This document shows, piece by piece, positions 22,599 to 33,589 of a stretch of DNA of 64,000 nt. The DNA is from Synanceia verrucosa. Lineage: Eukaryota; Chordata; Actinopteri; Perciformes; Synanceiidae. The position numbers were made by a program, and so were the translations under genes. The notes beneath the pieces were generated by a model, which worked only from the letters and a program-made list of their open reading frames with translations, ran no database searches and was not told where the DNA came from. The stretch spans positions 24,615,488 through 24,679,487 of the forward strand of contig CM056554.1 of the NCBI GenBank assembly GCA_029721515.1, in the 5' to 3' direction. How positions within the stretch are numbered: position 1 is the stretch's first letter; every line of letters begins with the position of its first letter.

Positions 22599-23835
22599 AT
22601 GGCACCGTTAAAGTTAGAGGAGTTTGTTGCTCATCCCACGTGGGAACAAATTGAAAAGTGTCGCAGGGATGATCTGTTTTGTATTGCTGACTACTTCAAT
22701 TTTACAATTTCCAAACATCTGTTAAAACGGGAGATTAAAGCTCAGTGTCGTGGAAAATATTGAACAGTCAATGATGAAAGAATGGATGCACCCAGGAGCC
22801 TCCCGTGGTTGATTAAAGAAGTAACATTTATTGAAGATTCTGATATATCAGGAGGAATATGAACTTTGTCGTGGACAACCATACAGCTGCCAGAGTCCGC
22901 CACATATTCCTACCTTCCCCTATGGTGCTCAGCCTTATAAACTAACACCCAGTTAAGTACAAGTATATTACCTTACATTACTCTTGAGTAGCGTTACAGT
23001 CAGGGCATGCTCATTCTAAGCTCTGAACTAACAGTGGCGCTTGTTGTCTTGCTGATGCTCAGGCATTGGCCTTATCAAAGAGCCAACGCTGGCAGACTCC
23101 TCTGACCTTGGTTACCTAGTCAACTCAGAGATAACTAGCCATCTGTTTTCCTTGAGACACTGTGCTTCAACCCTGCATTCTGGAGGGACAGCTTAAAGAT
23201 TTAGTGCTGTAAAAGAAACAACACTAGCTCACCCTAGGAACCCCTAAATTTAGAAAAATCCATAACACTCAGTTAGTCAGTAAAGTGGTAGAGTTGCGTG
23301 TCCTTAATTTGCTGGCTCCACCCCTTGAGTCTGCTGTGCGGGACCATGACACCCTGAGTGAGGTAGCGTGCAGCAGCAGCCTTGGTAAGGGGGAAAGCCC
23401 CTTCAAGGACTGCTGCATACTGTGCTCGAGAGATAAAAATTAAGGAAGATGGGCGGCTCAAAATGCCGGTCACTCTTCCTCAGTGTGACCCTCTCTCTTC
23501 TGATTCGTCGGGATTACGTGGTGATGTTCACTTGAAAGTGCGCTTAGCTTGTCTTCGGATAGAGGCTCAAGAGAAAGCGCATGTCCACCAAGCAGAGTTA
23601 GATTACCAGCTAGAGATAAAATGGCTAAAATTGAAGCTGACAAAGCAATCAGGCTGCATCAGTTGAAGCTTGATGCACAGAGGGAGACCCGCGTGCCAGA
23701 GGCTCCCGCTGTGCTGGTATGCACTTCCTAGCGGTTTACTTTTTGATGTTGGTAAACACATAGCCTTAGTGCCAACATTCAGGGAAACTGAGGTAGATTC
23801 CTATTTTAACGCATTTGACCACATTGCTTGACCCG
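22599..23835 (+). pseudogene. Retroelement gag fragment, interrupted
   Basis: An ATG at 22599 begins MAPLKLEEFVAHPTWEQIEK, an acidic N-terminal domain like that of gag proteins of fish Gypsy/ERV elements that ends in a SCAN-like region; 54 codons follow before a stop at 22761. About 500 bp of unrelated sequence (22770-23270) then intervenes. The gag text resumes with S-K-V-V-E-L-R-V and a later charged coiled-coil stretch near 23540-23690 (R-I-E-A-Q-E-K-A ... E-A-D-K-A-I-R-L-H-Q) and continues in shifted frames to an F-R-E-T-E-V-D-S-Y-F segment near 23785. No protease or polymerase follows, so the element is truncated on the right. Confidence 0.65.
22770..23270 (-). mobile_element. Insertion in gag, possibly a solo LTR
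   Basis: The segment splits the gag reading. Read on the minus strand it starts TGTTATGG, has an AATAAATG polyadenylation-like signal and ends CTTTCATCA, that is, TG...CA ends as in an LTR. AGTCA is found on both sides (22766-22770 and 23274-23278) but not immediately adjacent to those ends, so borders are uncertain. Confidence 0.35.
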
Positions 23836-23937
23836 CCTGCTGTTGACTCCATGGCCTGTTTGTAACAGAGCGCTGCCCGGCACGCGTAACGGACACAAGG
23901 ATGCACTCGTTGATCACAACCGAAAGCGATCCAAGGT

Positions 23938-23943
<6 letters not shown>

Positions 23944-23987
<44 letters not shown>

Positions 23988-24000
23988 TTGTGTGTGTGTG
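23944..24000. repeat. (TA)n(TG)n compound microsatellite
   Basis: TA dinucleotides to about 23975 followed by TG dinucleotides with one TT interruption. Confidence 0.95.
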
Positions 24001-24966
24001 TAATAAGTCTTATTATGCATAAGCTTACTGTTTGACTGTTGTTTAATTGTAACGGACCGTGAGTCCCGTTTGAGGTATTCATTCAGTGCGTGCTGCTGCT
24101 GCTTGTGTTGTAAATTCACATTATTGATTGTGTTCGCTTCACCACGTGAAGTGAGTTTTGTGTCAGCTGTCGTAGCCACGCAAAGCCAATAACTGTATTT
24201 TATCAGTTAAAAGACCAGTTTCAGATCGATGAGCGTCAGCCAATCGGCTTGATGTCTGTGTGATTAAGAGCAGTTATTGCATCTTTCCACGGTGAATTAG
24301 ATTTCCTCCTTTTACGCAAGCTGACACGCCGTTCCTCCCCTCTTTCTACTAACTCACACTCCACACACACATGTGCGCCTCCGCGCGCGCCTAAACAACA
24401 TAGCACAGCTGTGCCCCACGTCAATGTGTTATCACACGTGACATCCTTGATCGAACCCCTCCTGGTCGACACACACACACACACACACAAAAGACAACAC
24501 ACACAACACACACTTACCTCCACATATGCTGGTTTGTTGCTTTTGTAGATATAATGCTGACAGTTGCTTGTTTGTTTAGATTTAGGATAGATTCATTTAT
24601 TTTATTCAAGTGTTATTGATCATTGATCATTATTGTTTGGATTAAATAAAGTCTATTGTAGTTTAACAAGCAGTTGTCTGCAATTGATTGTGTACCTGTG
24701 TTGTAATAACAGCTGGTTATGAAAGTCAGTGCTCAGATTCAACCCTTCACTGTTTAACTCCTTAAACGTAAAATAGTGTTTAAATATTGACATTTATGGT
24801 TAAACTCTTTTCTTGAGACTGTAACAACAAATTGATTATTATTCCCTGTCTACAGGGTGGTGCCCCGTTTTTCTATGTATATTAATAGGTCATATTAATA
24901 TTCATAAAATTATTAATATTTTATATTTTATATTAATAATCAAATTTGACTACCAATTCCCAACAG
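24001..24966. other. No gene; intron-like with a (CA)n run
   Basis: (CA)n at 24469-24488. The 95-codon minus-strand frame at 24236-24523 is built on this run and is rejected. The end (TTTGACTACCAATTCCCAACAG) is a plausible splice acceptor. Confidence 0.4.
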
Positions 24967-25041
24967 GAGCCTGACCTTTCCCCTCCCATCCCTGACTGGA
25001 TCGATCAGGGTGCATCTGAGGAGCAGGAGGCGGGCCTTTAA
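24967..25041 (+). CDS. Candidate terminal exon of the same host gene
   Basis: Begins directly after ...CCCAACAG and reads in phase 0, the phase left by the exon ending at 20806. It encodes 24 residues, EPDLSPPIPDWIDQGASEEQ then EAGL, and a TAA at 25039. The peptide is acidic and proline-rich, reasonable for a cytoplasmic C-terminus. Together the two exons would give 57 residues of C-terminal sequence over a 4.16 kb intron. No family is recognised; cDNA evidence would be decisive. Confidence 0.4.
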   Translation, partial: EPDLSPPIPDWIDQGASEEQEAGL

Positions 25042-25377
25042 CCGTCATGTATCGTCACATATCCTTTATATATTGTGTGTAGTGAAAAAATCTGCAGCAG
25101 CAAACAGTCAAGTTTTAATCTTTTTGATATATATTCATATATATTCATAGATTTACATTTATCATCATATGGTTATATGGTTTTTGCTATGTGTTTATAC
25201 TGCCTATATGATGGTTCTAATGTCTGTTTGTTCTGTGTTACAACCAGGTTCACTGCAAGCCGAGAATGGTGATCGCTCCCGTGGAGGCCGCAGAGGTGGG
25301 GTTTTTCTCCTCTGGGCTCTATGAGAGGGTCATTCAGGAATTCTTCCCTAGAAAAAAGGTTTTCGCCTGAATTTGCA
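25042..25377. other. Possible 3' UTR; second open segment after an acceptor-like site
   Basis: At 25231-25246 TGTTCTGTGTTACAACCAG is acceptor-like and is followed by 40 open codons to a stop at 25368 (contains MVIAPVEAAEVGFF). It could be an alternative last exon or part of the retroelement whose 3' end follows. Evidence is weak. Confidence 0.25.
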
Positions 25378-25690
25378 GTGTAACATTGAGTAAGGGAAAC
25401 ATTAAGAGGTGTGACCTTTGAATAAAAGTGTATTGAATCTGTTTTACAGCATGGACATTTGACAACCATAATTTTGACTTGGGATGGAGGACGACTGCCT
25501 GATGGCCTGTACTGGTCCGGGAAAGGGTTCTCCCGCCAAGTCTTTTCTTTATTCTGTTTATGTTATGTTATGTTATGTGATAATTTTCCATAGTCTTCTA
25601 ACTACGGAAGGGGGATCTGAAGTGGTTTAATATTATACTAATATATATACTTTAAACACATTATTATTGAATTGAATTAATTGGTTTGTG
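25378..25690 (+). repeat. 3' segment of the env-containing element, second copy
   Basis: Matches 700-965 and then 1465-1490. Here the approximately 500 bp between is missing. It contains (TTATG)n, TTATGTTATGTTATGTTATG, where the first copy has a T-rich run. Confidence 0.6.
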
Positions 25691-25921
25691 ATTATTTGGC
25701 TCTGCCACTGCACTGTCTTTACATAGAATGGGTTGCTCATACGGAGGCTTCCATGTCTTTCCGGTCTACAAAACACTATGAACTGCCGAGAAGGACATAA
25801 AGCACTACCTGCTAGTACCAATAGGGCAAAACAAGTTTTCATGATTCATTTTTCACAGAGCAGCAGTGTGGAGAAGACGTTATTACCTACCCAGCACTAA
25901 ACTGAAACCTGCATTGCACTT

Positions 25922-26137
25922 TTGGTCGTAATGGAAGACCATAGTTATGCCATGCTGAAGGAGAAGGAATCCTCATCACCAAAAGAACATAAAAGGGAAT
26001 TAAAAAAACTTCGAGACCGGCGAATTAACAATACAAGGGTAAACATTGGGGTCTCCTTTCCCAGGTGGAAAGCGCTCATGACTGAGAAAGATTTCCAAAG
26101 GGACACTGAACTTGTCTGCTTTCTTCTCGACAGGTAA
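25922..26137 (+). CDS. Short TE-type exon with splice donor
   Basis: Seventy-one codons: acidic then basic N-terminus, K-R-E-L-K-K-L-R-D-R-R, then T-R-V-N-I-G-V-S-F-P-R-W-K-A-L and F-L-L-D-R. The last coding bases are CTCGACAG followed by GTAAGTC at 26133, a strong donor, so the frame is probably the first exon of a spliced gene. The R-V-N-I-G/F-x-R-W motif is one I associate with multi-copy fish transposon genes, not with a named enzyme. A terminus-like ACATAGTGTCCGTTTAA at 26537-26553 may mark the right end of the element. The downstream exons are not seen. Confidence 0.4.
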   Translation: MVVMEDHSYAMLKEKESSSPKEHKRELKKLRDRRINNTRVNIGVSFPRWKALMTEKDFQRDTELVCFLLDR

Positions 26138-26595
26138 GTCAATGTTACTGTGTAAATTAAAATGTCTTATTGCTTGGTTGTGTAATTCATTACGTTGGCG
26201 GCATAACAGTAGATCATGTAAAGCATAAACCTCGTTGGTGGATGGTAATGTTAGCATATGTTTGATTGAGTAAGCTAAGGGCATTTCATGCCATTGATAC
26301 TACGTGCTCACACAAATGATTCTATGCAGTTTGAAATAACGTATCTCATCACCCGAATGACAACGCAATGTATTGGTGTTTGAAAACATGTTGTCGACAG
26401 CCTTGTGAATCTTGATTTTCGTCCCATTCCGCCTACCGTAGTTCCAACCATGATGCAATGCACAGTAAAAAAAATGCCTGACACTAGAGAGCGAATGTAA
26501 AATGATATTTAACCACTGGATGGGAGAAAAAAAAATACATAGTGTCCGTTTAAGGCAGCGGTAGCAAACAGCTTACACTGGGCGGTGGAATTACG
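26138..26595. other. No gene seen
   Basis: Sequence between the TE-type exon and the Tc1 remnant; the only feature is the transposon-end-like string near 26537-26553. Confidence 0.35.
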
Positions 26596-27352
26596 GTGTT
26601 CTATCGGGTTGAGGTCAGGACTCTGTGCAGGCCAGTCAAGTTCGTCCACCCCAAACTCTGTCATCCATGTCTTTATGGACCTGGCTTTGTGCACTGGTGC
26701 ACAGTCATGTTAGAAGAGGAAGGGGCCAGCTCCAAACTGTTGCCACAAAGTTGGGAGAATGGAATTGTCCAAAATGTCTTGGTATGCTGAAGCATTCAGA
26801 GTTCCTTTGACTGGAACTAAGGGGCCAAGCCCAGCTCCTGAAAAACAACCCCACACCATAATCCCCCCTCCACCAAACTTTACACTTGGCACAATGCAGT
26901 CTGACAAGTATCGTTCTCCTGGCAACCGCAAAACCCAGACTCGTCCATCAGATTGCCAGATGGAGAAGTGTGATTCATCACTCCAGAGAACGTCTCCGCT
27001 GCTCTAGAGTCCAGTGGCGGCGTGCTTTACACCACTGCATCCGAAGCTTTGCATTGCACTGGGTGATGTATGGCTTGGATGCAGCTGCTTGGCCATGGAA
27101 ACCCATTCCATGAAGCTCTCCGTGCACTGTTCTTGAGCTAATCAGAAGGCCACATGAAGTTTGGAGGTCTGTAGCGATTGACTTTGCAAAAATTTCACGA
27201 CTGGATTTGTTGCACAGGTGGCATCCTATGACAGTCCTACACTGGAATTCACTGAGCTCCTGAGAGCGACCCATTCTTTGACAAATGTTTGTAAAAGCAG
27301 TCTGCATGCAGAGTATTTGGATGGGTGAATGAATACTTTTGGCAATATAGTG
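26596..27352 (-). pseudogene. Tc1-type transposase remnant with one inverted-repeat end
   Basis: On the minus strand the transposase begins at 27274 (MGRSQELSEFQCRTV, helix-turn-helix region). It then shows the V-H-G-E-L-H-G-M-G-F-H-G linker, a shifted frame with I-M-V-W-G-C-F-S-G-A-G-L-G and a Q-H-D-C-A-P-V-H-K (second catalytic Asp), and ends W-P-A-Q-S-P-D-L-N-P-I-E-H (catalytic Glu of the DD34E triad) at 26596. The C-terminus beyond is absent. The right end CTTTTGGCAATATAGTG at 27336-27352 is followed by TA, the Tc1/mariner target. The reading frame is broken at least twice, so it is inactive. It acted by cut-and-paste at TA sites. Confidence 0.85.
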
Positions 27353-27479
27353 TAAATAAGGTTGCACACTTCTGGGAGAGAGGTTCTGCTCCTAGTACCA
27401 TGATGTCTGCTCCTGATATGAAAAGCTTATCTTATGCTTTGCACTGAAGACTCGCTTACACTGTCTTTTTTTTTAATGG

Positions 27480-30400
27480 AAACATTGCTGGTCATGAGGC
27501 TAACGAGAGGACGCTGGCGCTGTCTGTTTGCCGCTTCTCTAAAGCCAATTTGTTAGCCGATTTTCGAGCTTTTTTCAGCTACATGTTTGTTTTTGGCGTG
27601 CTTTCGACTGCACTGGTGTAGGATCCTGCTGTACAGTCCGCAAACAGTCTCTGTGAATTTCTGTTCACTTTTTACCAAGGACTGTTGCTGGCTTACTCGC
27701 TCTCAGCTTAGCAGCTCCATCCCGTGCTAGCTGCTACATCTTTGGTGCTACGTTGCTGCCTCAACTGTCCAGTTCCTGGCTCTCCAAATTGATATTCTCC
27801 CCACTGGGCTGTCCCTTTGGACCATGCTGTGGATGTCTCTGCACCTCCTCTCGGCTATTGTCCACCTTGGTCCTGGTCCGTGGCTAACATCCCGTCAGCT
27901 GCCTCAATGTTGACTTACTCCGCTGCACAGTTATGGAAATAAAACTCCTGCTCCATGCCGCCGTGTGTTTCCACCATAAGGAAAGTCAGACTCCTACGCA
28001 GACCACGATATGTCCACAGAGGCTCACGGAGAAGGTTTGTTTACACTAAACTGCCAAGCGCCGGTTCCATCGCCTCCATCTGGTCCACTCGTCTCTTGGT
28101 CGCTTCTCGGACACGTCATCAGAGCGCACCCACTGCGGTAGGTAATATCGCATTGAAAATGGCGAGACCTCTGCTCACTGAGTGTGACGGAAGACGTGGA
28201 GTGGATTATAGCCTGTTCAGACCCATCCAGAGGATTTCTGCCTCTTCTCATATTAAAATGGAACTTTTTAACACGCAGTCCTTGACAAATAAATCAAGCC
28301 TGATCCATGATCACATCCTGGAGAAATGTGCCTTACTGAGACCTGGCATAAACCTGAGGTTTTTTTCCTCCCTTAATGAAGCTTGTCCCTCTGGATACAG
28401 CTACCTGCAGAGAGCCCGCTGTACTGGCCGGGGTGGTGGGCTGGCCCTAATTTACCGTGACACACTAAAGCTGTCACCTCTGTCTCTGCCTGATGTCTCC
28501 TCTTTTGAATATCTGGCTTTCAGATCAAAACCCCCTGCAAAGATCAATGCAGTGCTTATCTATCAACCACCCAAACCACACCCAGCCTTCATTTCAGAGC
28601 ACATCCACATTGACAATCCCTCCTCCCCCCTGGTAGCTGATTTCTTTCACATACTGGACTGTCTCAACCTTACTCAGCATGCTGATGCACCCACACACAA
28701 CAGGGGGCACACTCTGGACTTGGTAATATCTGATTCCACCACCATCAAAAATCTGCTCGTATATGACCTGGGTGTCTCTGACCACAGCATCATTTCAATG
28801 GATATTTGCTGCCAATTTGCTCTCCTCACGCCCAAACGTGACATCCATTTTCGCAACGCAAAAAACATCAACACTGCCATATTTTCCTCCAACCTTCAGT
28901 TTCTGGCCTCACCCAATTTTTCATCAGTCCACAAATCTGTTGAGCACTACAACAGTTCTCTCCGCTGTCTCCTGGATACACATGCCCCCTGCAAAACAAG
29001 AACGGTGTCCTTCTCTCGGACTGCTCCCTGGTTCACTGAGGAACTACGCAAGATGAAGGCTGCTGGCCGTGCCATTGAAAGGCATCTCCCCATTCACAAC
29101 CTGCTCTTTTGTGTACATTTGCCACAGTCACACAAAATGAAATTGAAGGTTTCATCAAAAGGATGAAGCCTTCCACCTGCCCCCCTGACCCCCTCCATAC
29201 GGCACTCATCAAATCAAACCTGTCTGCCGTAAGTCCTCTCATTACACAAATAATTAACCATTCACTACAGTCTGACCAAATCCCATCTTCACTTAAAACG
29301 GCTGTCATCAAACCCCGCCTAAAAAAATCCAACCTCGATCCTGCACTCCTGTCCAACTACCGGCCTATCTCTCATCTTCCATTCCTGTCCAAGGTGCTTG
29401 AAAGGATCATCTGCAAACTCACTCATTGTACGAAAAATTTCAGTCTGGTTTCCGTGCCGCCCACAGTACAGAAACAGCACTGGTTAGGGTCATAAATGAC
29501 CTTCTCATGTCTGCAGACACTGGATCCCTCTCCCTGCTCATCCTCCTCGACCTTAAAGCAGCGTTTGATACTGTCGATCACCACATCCTCCTAAATCATC
29601 TCTACACTGACATTGGACTCTCCCACACCACACTGGTCTGGTTTACCTCCTATCTGTCTGGCAGGACTGAGTACGTCAGCCTTGGTTGTGCCAGATCTCA
29701 AACCGCCCCTGTCACCTGTGGTGTCCCACAGAGTTCTGTTCGAGGACCACAATTATTCATTCTTTACTTGCTGCCTCTCGGTCGTGTCATCAGACGACAT
29801 GGTGTCTTTTTTCATTGTTACGCCGATGACACCCAGCTGTACCTGAGAACTGAAGCTAACCTGGTCTCATTATCATCATCTTCATCCTCCTCACCATCAC
29901 TTTCTGCCCTCTCCAACTGCCTGGAGGAGATAAAGGCGTGGATGAGTCACAACTTCCTTCAGCTGAACAGCTCTAAAACTGAAGCCATGCTTATCGGACC
30001 CCCCACCAGGTCCAATTATCATCCTTAACCACAATTTCATTTTCTGGTCAAGACATCTCCCTCTCATCTACAGTAAACAACCTTGGTGTGAAACTCGACC
30101 CGCATCTAACCCTTGAAAACCATATTAAACACCTGTACAACACCTGTTTCTTCCACCTTAGGAAAATTTCCAAACTCCGCCCCTCCCTCAGTTTTGCAGA
30201 TGCAGAGAAACTCATCCACGCCTTTGTTTTCTCCAGGCTTGATTACTGTAACAGTCTGCGTATTGGATTACCACAAAAAAGCCTGCAAAAACTTAATTTC
30301 ATTCAAAACAGTGCTGCCCGTATTCTAATGAGAGTTCGAAAACAGGAACATGTCACACCTATTTTTCAGAACCTCCACTGGCGTCCCATAACCTTCAGAG

Positions 30401-30630
30401 TCAAATATAAAACTGCTCTCATTACCCACCTTTGCATCCATGGCAATGCCCCTGAATACCTCAAAGATCTCCTTGCTCCTCACTCATCCACCTGCCATTC
30501 ACATTTTATTACTGTTTTACCAATTTCTGTCGAGTGATTTTAGTACTTTTAATGTGTATCTTGGGACTTTTCTCTGTAGCACGTTGAGATTTTAAAATGA
30601 AAAGTGCTTTATAAATAAAATTTATAATTA
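27480..30630 (+). pseudogene. L2-type LINE, nearly full length but broken
   Basis: The 5' region (27480-27954) lacks a gene. The frame at 27955-29166 has a basic N-terminus, F-N-T-Q-S-L-T-N-K (endonuclease start), a degraded second motif, G-R-G-G-G-L-A-L-I-Y, then an internal loss of the G-D-F-N block, and H-T-L-D-L-V-I-S and V-S-D-H-S motifs. The reverse transcriptase is in two frames (29109-29495 and 29426-30028) with N-Y-R-P-I-S-H-L-P, L-L-D-L-K-A-A-F-D-T-V, a changed G-V-P-Q-S-S-V-R-G-P motif and C-Y-A-D-D-T-Q-L-Y. The C-terminal part is at 30088-30537. The tail ends GTGCTTTATAAATAAAATTT. It is a different lineage from copies A and B. Confidence 0.8.
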
Positions 30631-30851
30631 CACAGTCACTCACATAAAAGTTACTACATGCCATATTTCTTCTCTTCGTAAGATTGTAAGTTAGATGTCT
30701 CTCCTCCACAAAAACAGCACATTTCTGTTTCATCTTTTATGAAGTGTTTGCCTTTGACATACTCTGTGCTAATGCTTAATAATTTTGTATTTTTGGTAGT
30801 TCAATACATGAACAAAAGGGAGGAGTGTTACAGAAAATTATTATGCCTGCT
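30631..30851. other. No gene seen
   Basis: Short unique-looking spacer between the LINE and the SINE. Confidence 0.4.
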
Positions 30852-30864
30852 ATTTACCTTATAT

Positions 30865-31206
30865 GGGCGCCACGGTGGTGTAGTGGATAGCACTGTCGCC
30901 TCACAGCAAGAAGGTACCGGGTTCGAATCCCGGGCCCGGGTTTCTGTGTGGAGTTTGCATGTTCTCCCCCTGTCTGCGTGGGTTCTCTCCGGGTACTCCG
31001 GCTTCCTCCCACCATCCAAAAACATGTATGGGGATTAGGTTAATTGGCTAATTTAAATTGACCATAGGTGTGAATGTGAGTCTGTCTCTATGTGCCCTGC
31101 GATGAGGTGGCGACTTGTCCAGGGTGTACCCTGCCTTCCGCCCTAAGACAGCTGGGATAGGCTCCAGCGACCCTATGAGGATAAGCGGTAGATAATGGAT
31201 GGATGG
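30865..31206 (+). mobile_element. tRNA-headed SINE, complete copy with target duplication
   Basis: The head GGGCGCCACGGTGGTGTAGT and GGATAGCA holds an A-box-like stretch and GGTTCGAATCC is a perfect pol III B-box. The body includes TCTCCGGGTACTCCGGCTTC and GGCGACTTGTCCAGGGTG; the tail ends AAGCGGTAGATAATGGATGG with GGAT repeats. The flanks are a perfect 13-bp duplication, ATTTACCTTATAT at 30852-30864 and 31207-31219, which shows LINE-type retroposition. The 99-codon frame inside is not a gene. Confidence 0.85.
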
Positions 31207-31219
31207 ATTTACCTTATAT

Positions 31220-31734
31220 ATCAATATATTATATTCAATAGATCAATAGGTCAGGTCATGAATTGTTGTTTTAGTCTGTCCTTTTCCACTGCCGGCCTAG
31301 ATCGCTGTGTGAACCCATGGGAAACTGAAGGCAAAGACTGATGTTATTGTCTTTATCTGTTGTTATGACAGTAGCTTAGAATCCTCTCAAAGTTCCTTTG
31401 TGGTATAAAGGTGCAATTTTTTTTTTTTTCCATTGAGACCTGCTGCAAACTCCTCTGGACTTTGTATGTAACTCACTGATTTTATAAATTGCCTCCAACC
31501 TATAAGGAAAAAATCCACAACATTACCATCTCTTTATGTCGCGACTACAAACCCTAGAAGCACCAAAATTATTCAAAGGCTGCGGGAGACCTAGATTGGC
31601 GACCCGCTACCAAAAAAAACACTTTTATATATAACCACTTTAAATATACATCAGTGGCATTCAGTGAGTTAAGTACTGTATTAACCACCAGGTGTATAAA
31701 GGCCCAGGACATGCTGGAGAGACCATTACCCCTT
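31220..31734. other. No gene; short repeat shared with 42380-42790
   Basis: Phrases ATCTCTTTATGTC, GACTACAAA, AGAAGC(A/T)CCAA and TGGCATTCA..GAGTTAA recur in the same order at 42388-42780, so this is a member of an unclassified interspersed family. Confidence 0.5.
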
Positions 31735-31814
31735 TTCCACTAAAAAAGGACCTGGTGCTAGTTCTGTGCTGGTGCTAGTGCTGATGCTTAGCTGGATCAA
31801 CTTGCGTTTCTTAG

Positions 31815-33020
31815 TTGTTTTTCCATTGGCAAGGAGCCCAGTCAGAGCCACGTCACTGCAAAACATCTGTACGTCACAGCATTTCCGTTTTCACCCGGCA
31901 GAGCTTGTGGTTCGAAACCAAAACAAGAAAGACGGAGGAGGTGATTGGCTCGATGCTGATGCTGTTCCCATGTCTGTTCCTGGCTTTGAAACAAATGCAG
32001 ACCCGAAAAAACACAGCGTTACTGGCTACCCGTCGTTGTCGTATTCGCTTCCAGCGGCGACACAGTTTCAGAACAAATTATTTCACGGCTGCAAATGGGA
32101 CAGAGGTTGCCTATTGTCTGGGCATGATCACGGTACTGGTGGGACACTTCTGTGTGTCCCAAGAGTCCTTTCAGTACATCTGTGATCAAATCAAGGATGT
32201 CCTTGCCAAAAGGGATACAAATTACCAACTGTGTGTCCCGGTCCAAAAGAGAGTCGCAATCGCCATCTGGAAACTGGCTACCGGCAGTGAATACAGGACG
32301 ATCAGCCATCTTTTTGGGGTAGGCCTGACCACCGTGTTCAACTGTGTGCAAGAGTTTTGCAATGCAGTGATCAAGGTGCTGCTTCCTTGTCATGTTGCGA
32401 TCCCTGATGCCACCAAGTTGAAGGAAATTTCCACCTTCTTTAATAATCGCTGGAGAGTCCCACAGTGTGCAGTTGATGGCAGCCATATTCCACCAGAGAA
32501 ATATCCAAAAAACTACTAGAACCACAAAGGATGGTATTCTGTGGTCTTGCAAGCAGTTGTGGATGTCAAAGGACAATTCTGAGATATGCGTATTGGCTTT
32601 CCAGGGACTGTGCATGATGCAATTGTGAATTCTTCACCAGATACATTTATGGGAAATCTTGTGTGATGGACAGCTATTGGGACAAAACAAGTTACCCTCT
32701 CTGGCTGTGATGTTGGACATTATCTCATCGGCGACCCAGCCTACCCTATGCTGAAGTGGCTAATGAAGCCCTTTTACGACACTGGCAGACTGACCCCAGG
32801 ACAACACACCTTCAACTACAGGCTGAGCAGTGCACGATCAGTTGTGGAAATGGCTTTTGGCAGATTAAAAGGATGATGGAGATACTTCCTGAAAAGAAAT
32901 GACTGCAAACTGGAGCAGAGCAAGAAAATGGCACTGACATGCTGTGCTTCATAACTTTTGTGAAGAACATGGGGATAATTTTGAAGATGAGCTCCCAGGC
33001 AGACATGCAAATGTTCAGCC
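31815..33020 (+). pseudogene. PIF/Harbinger DDE transposase
   Basis: The frame 31815-32519 includes S-Q-E-S-F-Q-Y-I-C, K-R-V-A-I-A-I-W-K-L-A-T-G-S-E-Y-R, H-L-F-G-V-G-L-T-T-V (helix-turn-helix) and C-A-V-D-G-S-H-I-P (first catalytic Asp). It stops at 32517 just after the K-N-Y motif. Homology continues in-frame past stops: V-V-L-Q-A-V-V-D-V-K-G (32550s), a G-D-P-A-Y-P motif near 32731 (second Asp) and V-V-E-M-A-F-G-R-L-K-G near 32845 (catalytic Glu). At least three internal stops or shifts lie between 32517 and 32870. An AATAAA signal is at 33151. The protein cuts and pastes Harbinger DNA together with the Myb-like partner. Confidence 0.8.
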
Positions 33021-33589
33021 TCTTGTCCAGGCATTACCTGGTCATGGCAATCAAGAAGGGATGTGGTTTGTTTTTTAGGAGTGGGGGGTGGTTGATGGCA
33101 TGTTTCACTAGTAATGAAACTCTAATAACGTGTACATAGTTTGATTTGTCAATAAACATTATTAAACAGTCTGTCTACAATTGTTTATTATGGGCATATT
33201 TCAAAACATACACTGTAAGTTATGCTGGGGAGACTTGACTGCATATTGCTAGTACATCAGAATTTGAAGTGATAAGCGATGCCTGCTGTGCAGTAATGCA
33301 GACTATGTGATGGTTAAAAGAGAACAAAGTAAGCTATCGAGATCTCTTCAACCTATTTTCTAGAGCCAAGCGCCTATATATTAAAAAAGTACTACATTTT
33401 CTGTCAGCATAAATATATAGCATAAAATACATAAAAGCACAAAATACATAAACACTTAAATAACTGTTGAGCAAAGACAAAGCAGGAATATTTTATGTCA
33501 AACGTCTTTATTAAGAAAGCTCAAATGCAAGGTGCAACACAGCAAACAAAATACAAAAAAATAATAAGATAACACAGTCAAAATTACAG

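Noticed and set aside
24236..24523. Cys-rich 95-codon minus frame
   Set aside because: Generated by the (CA)n repeat at 24469-24488.
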